Part shown: positions 10,836 to 17,135 of the stretch, in pieces | How positions within the stretch are numbered: the stretch's first letter is position 1 | Layout of the letters: each line of letters begins with the position of its first letter | Assembly: GCF_000611645.1 (NCBI RefSeq) | Contig: NW_014012561.1 | Span: 1 to 17,135, forward strand | DNA length: 17,135 nucleotides | Direction: 5' to 3' | Origin: Monoraphidium neglectum | Taxonomy: Eukaryota > Chlorophyta > Chlorophyceae > Sphaeropleales > Selenastraceae | Notes under the pieces: model-generated | What the model was told of the DNA's origin: nothing | What the model saw: only the letters and a program-made list of their open reading frames with translations | Database searches by the model: none | Position numbers and translations under genes: made by a program

Positions 10836-12559
10836 TGCGCGCACGAGCGCGCACGTGCGTTTGAGTGTGGGCAGCATGAGCGAGCGGGGCATAGAGCAAG
10901 ATTTTAGCATATACGTATTTCGAGGGCCACCACCCGCCCCGTGATAGCCTCAACACACCGCAGTTGCCTCCGCTGCGGCGCTGCACCCCAACCCCACCTG
11001 CCGAGGTCTTGACGACCATCTCCTCCAGCCCCTGCACCACCACCCCGCTGCGGTCCTCCAGCAGGCGCAGCCGCTTGTCCTTCTCGTCAGCCACCTAAGG
11101 GAGTGGGAGGGGCCGGCGGCGGAGGAGCCCTCAATCAACACTGCCGCCACGCGTGAAGTGCGATTGCTCCGGCATATGTGTCCCTGCAGCGTACAGCCCA
11201 CAACCTTTCAACAGGTCAGGGCCCCGGCGGGTGAGGACTCCTGTTGAGGGCAGGCCATGCGTTGAAGAGCCCACGCGCCATGCGGCCCCCCCCCACTCAC
11301 GCTCAGCAGGTCTGTAAGCTCCTCATTGTACAGCTCCAGGAAAGACACCTTGACGCTGCTGTCAGTGACCTGGAGGTAGGGTGAGGGCGAGCACAGCGTC
11401 ATCGAATGGCGTTCCCGACATTCGCAGCAACTGCAGGGCTCGCGGCGCCGGCGGTCGGGCGCGCTGTCTGCCGGCTGGCAGAGCATGGTTGAGGCATGGG
11501 CGTCGGCAGTGCGACGGGGCGGGTGGCGGGGGCTGGTGATGTGCGGCGGCCTGCTGTTGCCCCGCGCACATCGTCGGACTCGATGGCGTCGAAAATCTGC
11601 TTGATTGCGCGTGGGATGACGCCCGCCTCTGCGGCACGCGTCGGGCAGGGGTGAGCCGAGCAGTGCACTGGTCAGTATGATCCACTGTGGTGTGTCAGAA
11701 CCAGCCCAGCCCGTACGCTGGCAGAACACCCAGCCGCCTCAGTCACGCCTGCCTGCAAAGCGACATGGCGCCCCAGGCCGGCAGCCGCACCGCACCTGCC
11801 GACAAGCGCTTGCCGTCCACGCTGTTGCGGGGCCCGCCCTCCATCGTGAATGTCTTGCCCGTGCCCGTCTGGCCGTAGGCAAAGATCGTGCAGTTGAAGC
11901 CATCCAGAACCTGACAGTGGCGGCAGAAAAGAGAGTGACGGCATCAAGCGTCATCAGCGTGGCGTGAATCAGCAACCTAATGGTGGGCTTTGTTAATCAG
12001 CCGTCACCACAACCGTCATGGCTGCTGTTGATGATACTGCCAGCACAGACGCGAATTTGTCATGGCAGCTGACTGCTGCCCAAGCGCAACGCCTGGATTT
12101 GCCCACCTCCTGCACGATGGGCACAATCGCCTGATTGTACACCTTCTCCTGGAGCGAGTCAGGGCCGAAAACCTGCAGGGACGCGCAGGGGAACAACCGC
12201 GAGCTCAGCACAACACTCACTGTGTACTGGACACTCGCGTGGTGCCCGGCCGCCCTGCTGCGTGGTCCCACAGCACGCAGCCTGGTCATTGGATGCTCAC
12301 AGGCGCGTAATGAATCTCCTCTTTGGGCCTTGCGTGCACCTGTGCCCCCAACGCGCCTTATCATATCTAAATGTGCGGCTGAGGGACTTGCCGCCAGCGT
12401 TTTGGTACAGGGTCACTTCCCGCAGCGCCTCATTGCATTGGATGACATTTGCGGAACGCTCGGCTGTCTCCTGCGCGTTGGCAGGCCTGCACGGCAAGGC
12501 ATGCCCCGGCAGCTTGGCGCCAGCCGCGCGACAGCAGTGGTTGCACAGCACCATCGTCG

Positions 12560-12640
<81 letters not shown>

Positions 12641-12838
12641 AGTGTTGTGCTTGGTCCTGCCACGCACACGTCCCTGACTGCTGTGCGACTGTTGCGCCAG
12701 CCGTCAGCAAGCCATTCGCGTGCACCGGCCATGCATGTGCCGCCATGAATACATGGCCGGTGCGACCGCTCACCGGCAGCGCAGAATCACGTTGACGTGC
12801 ACACCGTCGTCGCCGCTCTGCGAGCGCGCGTCCGCCAT
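5778..12838 (-). CDS. KIN5: Kinesin-5 (BimC/Eg5-type) spindle motor, complete, 19 exons
   Basis: Plus-end-directed microtubule motor. The family forms bipolar homotetramers that slide antiparallel spindle microtubules apart in mitosis. Coding exons (high to low): 12838-12774, 12486-12357, 12172-12107, 11910-11796, 11628-11570, 11369-11301, 11094-10998, 10715-10631, 10439-10329, 10196-10083, 9856-9700, 9422-9304, 9054-8952, 8786-8682, 8498-8424, 8226-7363, 7185-6804, 6577-6369, 6107-5778. All phases close, giving 3,255 nt and 1,084 aa, a normal length for the family. The start is the only ATG in its frame before the motor core ([11 protein letters not shown]...); stop is TAG at 5780-5778. Motor motifs, the neck linker and a C-terminal SRIPV resembling the SRLPL near the Eg5 end place it in kinesin-5. 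Introns 2, 10 and 18 use GC donors. Exons 1-15 are very secure; the junctions around exons 16-19 rest on phase and splice consensus only. Confidence 0.94.
6108..6368 (-). other. Kinesin intron 18, GC-AG type
   Basis: The donor is AAG|GCAAGC, close to the classic GC-donor consensus, after [16 protein letters not shown]. The acceptor is CCCCGCAG before [12 protein letters not shown]. Phases match. Without this intron the frame reads to a stop at 6224-6222 and would lack the SRIPV tail. Tail conservation is weak, so this is less secure than introns 2 and 10. Confidence 0.7.
8245..8277. repeat. Imperfect GT-rich tract in kinesin intron 15
   Basis: Degenerate TGTGTGTTTG/TGTGTATATG repeat. On the sense strand it is an A/C-rich tract (ACACAAACAC-like) that ends about 17 nt before the exon 16 acceptor (AG at 8228-8227). 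Confidence 0.85.
9071..9089. promoter_or_regulatory. Pair of TGACGTCA sites 11 bp apart in kinesin intron 12
   Basis: Exact 8-bp palindromes at 9071-9078 and 9082-9089, matching the CRE/bZIP core. They lie 17-35 nt upstream of the exon 13 acceptor on the sense strand. The one-helical-turn spacing is what paired factor sites often show, but function is unproven. Confidence 0.4.
9436..9521. repeat. Compound (TG)29-(CG)n-(GT)n microsatellite in kinesin intron 11
   Basis: A 58-nt TG run, a short CG run at 9494-9500 and a further GT run to about 9521. It is (CA)n on the kinesin sense strand and ends 12 nt from the intron 11 acceptor (AG at 9424-9423), where a polypyrimidine tract would normally sit. 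Confidence 0.97.
9857..10082 (-). other. Kinesin intron 10, GC-AG type
   Basis: The conserved motif [13 protein letters not shown] is split within the Arg codon: exon 10 ends TACAG and exon 11 starts GGAC. The donor reads CAG|GCAGGC and the acceptor CGCTTCAG. No GT placed nearby preserves the reading frame and this invariant motif. Confidence 0.9.
10762..10844. repeat. (GT)30 microsatellite plus alternating GC/GT tail in kinesin intron 7
   Basis: Imperfect GTAT start, then (GT)30 at 10771-10830, followed by an alternating purine-pyrimidine GCGC/GTGC segment. On the kinesin sense strand it is a (CA)n tract about 54 nt upstream of the intron 7 acceptor (AG at 10717-10716). Confidence 0.97.
12173..12356 (-). 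other. Kinesin intron 2, GC-AG type
   Basis: Exon 2 must end at AAG (RTFRYDK) in phase 0 because exon 3 begins VFGPDS in phase 0, a conserved junction in kinesin-5. The next bases are GCGCGT, so the donor dinucleotide is GC. The acceptor is CCCTGCAG. GCGCGT is the common algal donor GTGCGT with T changed to C. Confidence 0.85.
12564..12638. repeat. Pure (CAG)25 trinucleotide repeat, (CTG)25 on the kinesin sense strand
   Basis: 25 uninterrupted copies of CAG on the plus strand. The tract lies inside kinesin intron 1 (12773-12487), about 76 nt upstream of its acceptor, so the kinesin pre-mRNA carries (CUG)25. The poly-Gln, poly-Ser, poly-Ala and poly-Leu reading frames across it are by-products of the repeat. 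Confidence 0.98.
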
Positions 12839-14102
12839 ACTGGCGACGCCACGCTCAGCACCCCTCAGTGAAAGGCCTTGTGCTGTTCGTGCTGTCTCAG
12901 CACGTCCACTGTCCGCCTCGAACCGTCCCCAGATCGTGAGTGTTGCGCCTGTGCTCGTCGACTGGAACGTGGATAGCAAGTCGAACTACTCTCCGTTTCA
13001 AGCAATTCTCGGTTTCAGATGATGTAAAGGCGCATGCCACATTTCGACCCAGTGGCTACAGGTCCGCCCTCGTCGCTGTGTTCCAAGTGCAACGCACCAA
13101 ACGGCAGCGGCGATGGAGTGTGTTTGAAGGTGCAATTCACAATATTTACCATGACTTCTTGTGCAAGCTAAAGCACACAGCAGCACTCGCCTGATGCAGG
13201 ACGACAGGTGAGGAAATCAAATTTCAAGGCAGCTTCTGCAGTGTCACAGCTATCACAAAAAGCCATATGGTCGCCGTCTCGCTATCAAGCCACGCTTTGA
13301 TTTTGAAGCTGCATTTCAAGTAACAAAAGTGCCTGCACGCTGGTCCCAAGCACGGGGCTGTGGGACCTTGGTAGTTGGCACTTGTACATGGAGCCCACCA
13401 ACTCCCTGGCGAGGCATCATCTTGAGTGAAGGTCGTTTATGACTTTTGACATTGTTGTCGTGGCTGCCGTATTGTGGTTTGTGCTCAGCAGCACCAAGGT
13501 GGCTCGCATATGCCGTACGTCACCTACACCATGCTCCTGCTTCTGCTGCACGGTATGTGGTCGGTGTTGAGGCTGGTAGTCGGCCTGCTGGGCTGCATCA
13601 CATATAGATCTATGTGTCGAAGGGAAACATCTTCTTACCCCTTTCGCAAGCATATCCGTCCAGGAAGCAAGACAACTGTAACGAGGCGCAGGATACGGTA
13701 CCATAGCGGCCTGCTTGGGCGGTGTTTGACTGGCACAAGCGCGGTGCCAAGCAGCAGAGAGGATTCATATTGCCTCGATTGTGGCCAAATTGGCCGAAGT
13801 GCTGCTTCTCGTGCCTGTGACGCATTGGTCACTCGCGGTGCTCTGGTGGTCAAGTGGTCGCGGCTCCACCAATGATACCAGATTTTGAACCTTCGAAGCT
13901 TGCTAGAGTGCCGGTATTCTAGCTTGGAAGTCAATCAGAAAAGCCGTGCTGCCGGTGGTGTTGGGCCACCGCCAGCTCGCTATCTTTGATTGCTGCGACT
14001 GCGCGTGCCACCGTTGTGCCTTCAAGCGATCGACACGGAGTCGCGTTCCTTCGTTTCAGTCTTTTATAGTAGCGTCAGGTTCTTGTAGAAAGAATCGGCG
14101 CT
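12839..14102. promoter_or_regulatory. Divergent intergenic region between kinesin-5 and GH1
   Basis: It must hold the 5' UTRs and promoters of both genes, which are transcribed outward from it. A TATA-like TTTATAGT lies at 14063-14070 on the GH1 side, about 33 nt before the ATG, which would leave a very short 5' UTR; it may instead be chance. ORFs here (for example 13474-13875 plus and 13635-13934 minus) have no recognisable protein features. A weak hairpin with GGTCCCA/TGGGACC arms lies near 13341-13366. Confidence 0.55.
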
Positions 14103-17100
14103 ATGAGCGCAAACCTGCAGCCTGGGAGTGCCGCCGTGCACTCTGGCGAGCCCCCGGAAAAATTGAAGAAAAAGGGGAGCTTCTCCAACTTGGTGGCATC
14201 ACTCAGCAAGAAGAAGGGTAGCAGCAGCGACCTTGCGGACGCAGACAGCGCGGGGAACCCACCAGCGACCAAGTGAGTGGCTCGATTTGTGGGTAGCTGC
14301 AGGTGGGAGCGGGCGGCATGGCATCACAGCTGTTATTAGGCATGTTGTGAACCGCTGCAGCTGTAAACGGGCCGTCCCCAGGCGCCCAACTGTCCTGGCG
14401 AGGCGGTGCGCGTGCGCGCTTGTGCTGCTTTGCTGCACAGTGGGAGCTCCACTTGGGCTCGCGGGGATTGCGGACTTCTGGTTTGAGGGCGCTGATTGAA
14501 ACCAACTTACTGCGCCCGCGCTGCGTCACGTCAAACACGCACCCGCAGGCCTGAGAAAAAGAGCCTGTTCGGCAGAAGCAAGTCAAAGCAGGCGGCCGGC
14601 GATGCCGCAGTAAGCCATGGGGCAACAGCCTGGCCCCGGCATGCGGTGCCGACAGCCTGGGCAGGGCGGTTTCTGTGGGCCACTCCACTCTGCCTCCTGT
14701 GTGAAACCACCTGCTTGTCCCTGTGCTTTCTCATGCCCGCTCTAGAGGCAGCGCACTGGTCACTGCGGCAACAGCCGTGCCCCGTTGTCCCGGGGGCACC
14801 TCTTTCCCGCCCCTCGTTTGTCATGGCCCCCACCCCGCCACCCACGACCCCCCACCTGCACCTCTGGCGCCGCACCTGCCAGGCGGAGGCTGCGCTGCCG
14901 CCGCCAGCCAGCACGGGGCTAGGGCCGTTGGCGCGCAAGCGGACAGAGGAGCTGAAACATGGCGAGGTAGGGTCAGCATGATCCGGGTTGAAGGGCGGCG
15001 CGTGCTGCTTGGAGACCCTTGGCTGGGGCGTGCAGCCGCGGTAGGCCTGCAGCCGAACAGCTCTGGAGCAGCACAGCTCCTCTGCTCTGTTGTCGTCTGC
15101 TGTCGCACCCAGCTTTCCCGCCTGCTGGCACCCCAATGGATGAGGCGTGCATGCTGGGCAGACAGCAACGTCTGCAGCTCCTGTCGGCTGCTGGCCCGGT
15201 GGACGGCAATCAGGAGAAAGCGCATGCCGCCTGCATCTTGACGGGGTGCTTTGTCTTTCCTGGTTGTGCTGCGCGCCCAGGCCGACGACGTGGCGGGCAC
15301 AAAGGACCAGTCCGTGCCGCACGGCGCCACCGTGACGCTCAAGGCGGACGCGACCACGCCGGCCGCGCCTGCGCCTGCGCCCGCGGCCGTGCCTGCGCCT
15401 GCGCCTGCGCCTGCGCCTGCGCCTGCGCCTGCGGCCGCGGCTGACGAGGCCGAGCCGCCGAAAAAGCAGAGCAAGTCCGTGTTCTCCCGGGCGCGCAGCG
15501 CGGCGCAAAAAGGCCTGGCCACGGCGGTCAATGGCGCCCCGCAGTCGCGGCACCGCGCCGCGGTGGTGGCAGCGCTTGCGGGGAGGGAGGCGGATGAGGA
15601 GTTTGCACCGGCTGATTATGCAGAGGGGGAGCTCAAGAAGCCGCCGGCGCCCACACCATCCAGGGAGGCGGCCGTCGTTGAGGCAGCACCTGCGGCGCCC
15701 ACCGACGCGCCCAGCGAGCCGCGCGCTCCTGCGGCCGCCGTCAAGGCGCCGGCTGGGAGCGGCGGCGTCGCAGCGGCCGTGTCTGGTTTAGATGGGGCTG
15801 AGAGGGCCAAGCGCTTCGACCCTTCTGAAGGTTTTGCAGCCGCCGCGACGTTTGGCATGGGAGAGAGCCCGACGGCCACCAAGGCTGCCAAGGCGGCCGT
15901 GCAGGCAGTCGCACCCCCTCGGTCTGACGGCGGCTCGTCCGCCGGCAAGATCCGGGCAGGCACGCCAGAGGCATATGCCACAGATGTGGTGACGGAGGCG
16001 GCGGCGACTGAGGGGCCGTCCGCCGCGGCGGAGCGCGCTGGGGAGGGGGCAGGGGCGGGCCGCAGAGCGCGGGCGCGGCGCCAGCCGGGCAGCGGCGACG
16101 GCGGCGTGAACAGCGACGACGACTTCGTGGCGGCGGAGGAGGGCACGCCGTCCGAGGGCGGCACGTCCGAGACGACGACTGACACCGGCGACCGCGGCGG
16201 CGCTGGCGTGGTCGGCGTGCTGGGGCGCGTGCGCAGCGGCGTGGCTAAGGGCCTCGCCATCGCCGTCAACGGGCGCGAGGACGAGCAGCGCTACGGCGCC
16301 GCCGCCGCCGCCGCGGCGGCAGCTGCGGCCGCCGCAGCGGCCGACGCGGAGGCCGCTGAGGCGGCGCGGCGGGAGGCGGCGGAGCGCGCAGCGGAGGACG
16401 CGGCGGATAGGGGCCCTGAGAAGGAGCCGCCGGTCCGGAAGTTTCCGCGCGGCTTCATGTGGGGCACGGCCACGAGCGCCTACCAAGTTGAGGGCGCCTT
16501 CAAGGACGAGGGCAAGGGGCTGAGCATCTGGGACGCGTTCGCGCACGCGCCCGGGAAGATCAGCGGCGGCCACACCGGCGACGTCGCGGCGTGCCACTAC
16601 TACAGGTGGGCCTGCCCCGCAGGCCAGGCCAGGCCAGGTTCCGCTCATTGTAGGCACGATTTCTGTCCGGGTTTGCCGAGGCAGGCAGCGAACCACGCTG
16701 CGCGGCAGGCGCAGCCTGACGCCGAATTGGCTCCGGCGCGCCAACTGGGCCGGCTGCTTTTGCAGGAGCTCGGGCTCGGCCTGCAACCAGAGGGGTCGCG
16801 TGAAGCAAGCGCTGCCACAGCCCCCGCAGCGTGCCGGACAGCGCGCAGCCGTCCTCCCTCGACCCCCGTGAACGCATGCGCGTTTGAGGGCATCGAACAG
16901 CCACAGCGCTTGCTGCTGACAAGGCTCGAACCACCAAAATTCCCGAAATCAAAACCGCTTCTCCACAGGTACAAGGAGGACGTGGCCCTGATGAAGGCCA
17001 TGGGGGTGGGGTACTACCGCTTCTCCATAGCCTGGTCGCGCGTGATGCCAAACGGCAAGGGCCAGGTCAATGAGGCGGGGCTGGCCTTCTACAACAGGCT

Positions 17101-17109
17101 CATAGACGA
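14103..17109 (+). CDS. GH1 (beta-glucosidase-type) hydrolase with long N-terminal extension, 3' partial
   Basis: Exons: 14103-14272, 14549-14609, 14883-14966, 15281-16605 and 16969-17109; phases close across all four introns. The last visible donor is GA|GTGAGT, so the gene continues beyond the window. 593 codons are visible. Residues 1 to about 490 are low complexity: basic KKKGSF-like segments, Pro-Ala repeats, acidic/Gly stretches and 15 consecutive Ala. GH1 homology begins at residue 492-493 with [20 protein letters not shown], then [35 protein letters not shown] and YRFSIAWSR. The family hydrolyses beta-glycosidic bonds with two catalytic glutamates (TxNEP and xENG motifs); both lie downstream of the window and cannot be checked. 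No signal peptide is visible, so a secreted enzyme is not indicated. The domain belongs to the same polypeptide because exon 4 is open from extension into GH1 with no intron or stop. Exon 3 is supported only by consensus sites and phase. Confidence 0.9.
15389..15430 (+). repeat. Coding GCGCCT hexanucleotide repeat (Ala-Pro)
   Basis: One GTGCCT unit, then six exact GCGCCT copies inside GH1 exon 4, preceded by degenerate copies from about 15365. They encode an alternating Ala-Pro stretch around residues 140-155 of the extension. Ala-Pro runs usually form stiff extended linkers. Confidence 0.95.
15479..16273 (+). repeat. Two copies of a 19-residue VNG motif in the GH1 extension
   Basis: Copy 1 at 15479-15535 (residues 172-190) reads [19 protein letters not shown]. 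Copy 2 at 16217-16273 (residues 418-436) reads [19 protein letters not shown]. They match at 12 of 19 positions, and both are followed by charged residues. The coordinates span both copies and the sequence between them. A shorter related piece, [10 protein letters not shown], lies in exon 2. Confidence 0.85.
16298..16342 (+). repeat. Poly-alanine run (15 Ala) before the GH1 domain
   Basis: Fifteen consecutive Ala codons (mixed GCC, GCG, GCA and GCT) followed by an Ala/Glu/Arg helix that leads into the catalytic domain at about residue 493. Mixed codon use suggests it is not a very recent slippage product. Confidence 0.95.
16439..17109 (+). other. N-terminal part of the GH1 catalytic domain
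   Basis: About the first 100 residues of a domain that is usually 450-480 residues long. It contains the Gln of SAYQVEGA, which in the family contacts the sugar in the glycone subsite, and the beta-2 strand motif YRFSIAWSR. The position normally occupied by HYHRY reads HYYRY here, a conservative change. Intron 4 (16606-16968) splits the Arg codon between HYY and YKED with a GTGGGC donor and a CTCCACAG acceptor. Confidence 0.93.
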
Positions 17110-17135
17110 GTGAGTGCTGCCGGCGGGTGGAGTGA

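Larger units (their letters stand above)
9700..12774 (-). other. Kinesin-5 motor domain coding region (exons 1-11)
   Basis: Residues about 13-356 of the kinesin. In order: beta-1 strand ending RCRP (split by intron 1); [14 protein letters not shown]-loop GQTGTGKT at residues 100-107 followed by FTMEGG; a short plant-like loop 5 leading into [26 protein letters not shown]; switch I NKRSSRSH at 221-228; switch II DLAGSE at 257-262; [23 protein letters not shown]; and [13 protein letters not shown] ending at residue 356. The NRPEVNQR neck linker, which runs into exon 12, is the signature that separates kinesin-5 from other kinesins. No nucleotide-binding residue is missing, so the motor should be active. 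Ten introns interrupt this segment. Confidence 0.96.

Noticed and set aside
12135..12677. Plus-strand ORF with 25 Gln, and related poly-Ser, poly-Ala, poly-Leu and poly-Cys ORFs
   Set aside because: All are frames across the (CAG)25 tract, which lies in kinesin intron 1; flanking sequence shows no protein features.
13861..13920. Possible tRNA on the minus strand (GGTTCAAAATC resembles a B box)
   Set aside because: No matching A box, anticodon stem or acceptor stem could be drawn.
13474..13934. Overlapping ORFs on both strands in the divergent intergenic region
   Set aside because: Composition and content look random, with no splice-supported extension or recognisable domain.
15616..16786. 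Minus-strand ORFs of 217 and 332 aa
   Set aside because: Antisense shadows of GH1 exon 4 caused by high GC; no motifs.
1..17135. Mobile elements, CRISPR arrays, rRNA, bacterial operons
   Set aside because: No transposase, reverse transcriptase, long terminal repeats, spaced direct repeats or rRNA-like sequence seen; gene structure is eukaryotic throughout.

Overview
The window looks like nuclear DNA from a GC-rich green alga (Chlorophyta). Genes are split by many short introns (about 100-360 nt in the two well-resolved genes), there are long (GT)n and (CAG)n microsatellites, and the encoded proteins are a plant-type kinesin-5 and a family 1 glycoside hydrolase with Ala/Pro-rich low-complexity sequence. 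I see no prokaryotic operons, ribosome binding sites, insertion sequences or CRISPR arrays. I cannot name the species from sequence alone.

Layout. (1) 261-1204, minus strand: 5' part of an unrecognised gene (gene A here) with an acidic/Gly-rich N-terminus and a helical segment; it runs off the left edge. (2) 1205-3146: no supported gene, one (GT)19 tract. (3) 3147 to about 4236, minus: last three exons of a second unrecognised gene (gene B); its 5' end is unresolved. (4) About 4255-5777: 3' flank of the kinesin gene, with a near-perfect 36-nt palindrome and a TGTAA-type poly(A) signal. (5) 5778-12838, minus: a complete 19-exon kinesin-5 (BimC/Eg5) gene. I rebuilt all splice junctions by hand; every phase closes and the product is 1,084 aa. 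(6) 12839-14102: intergenic region between two divergently transcribed genes. (7) 14103-17109, plus: first five exons of a GH1 (beta-glucosidase-type) gene. It carries an N-terminal extension of about 490 residues and continues off the right edge.

The genes do not form an obvious pathway. Kinesin-5 is a mitotic spindle motor and the GH1 protein is a carbohydrate hydrolase; they share only a divergent intergenic region. Genes A, B and the kinesin gene are head-to-tail on the minus strand.

The most interesting points are three GC-AG introns in the kinesin gene, CA-dinucleotide tracts just upstream of 3' splice sites in three of its introns, a pure (CTG)25 tract (sense strand) in its first intron, and the GH1 extension with a repeated basic/VNG motif. 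I found no clear evidence of a wholly new biological system. The GH1 fusion and the two unrecognised genes are the best candidates for novelty.
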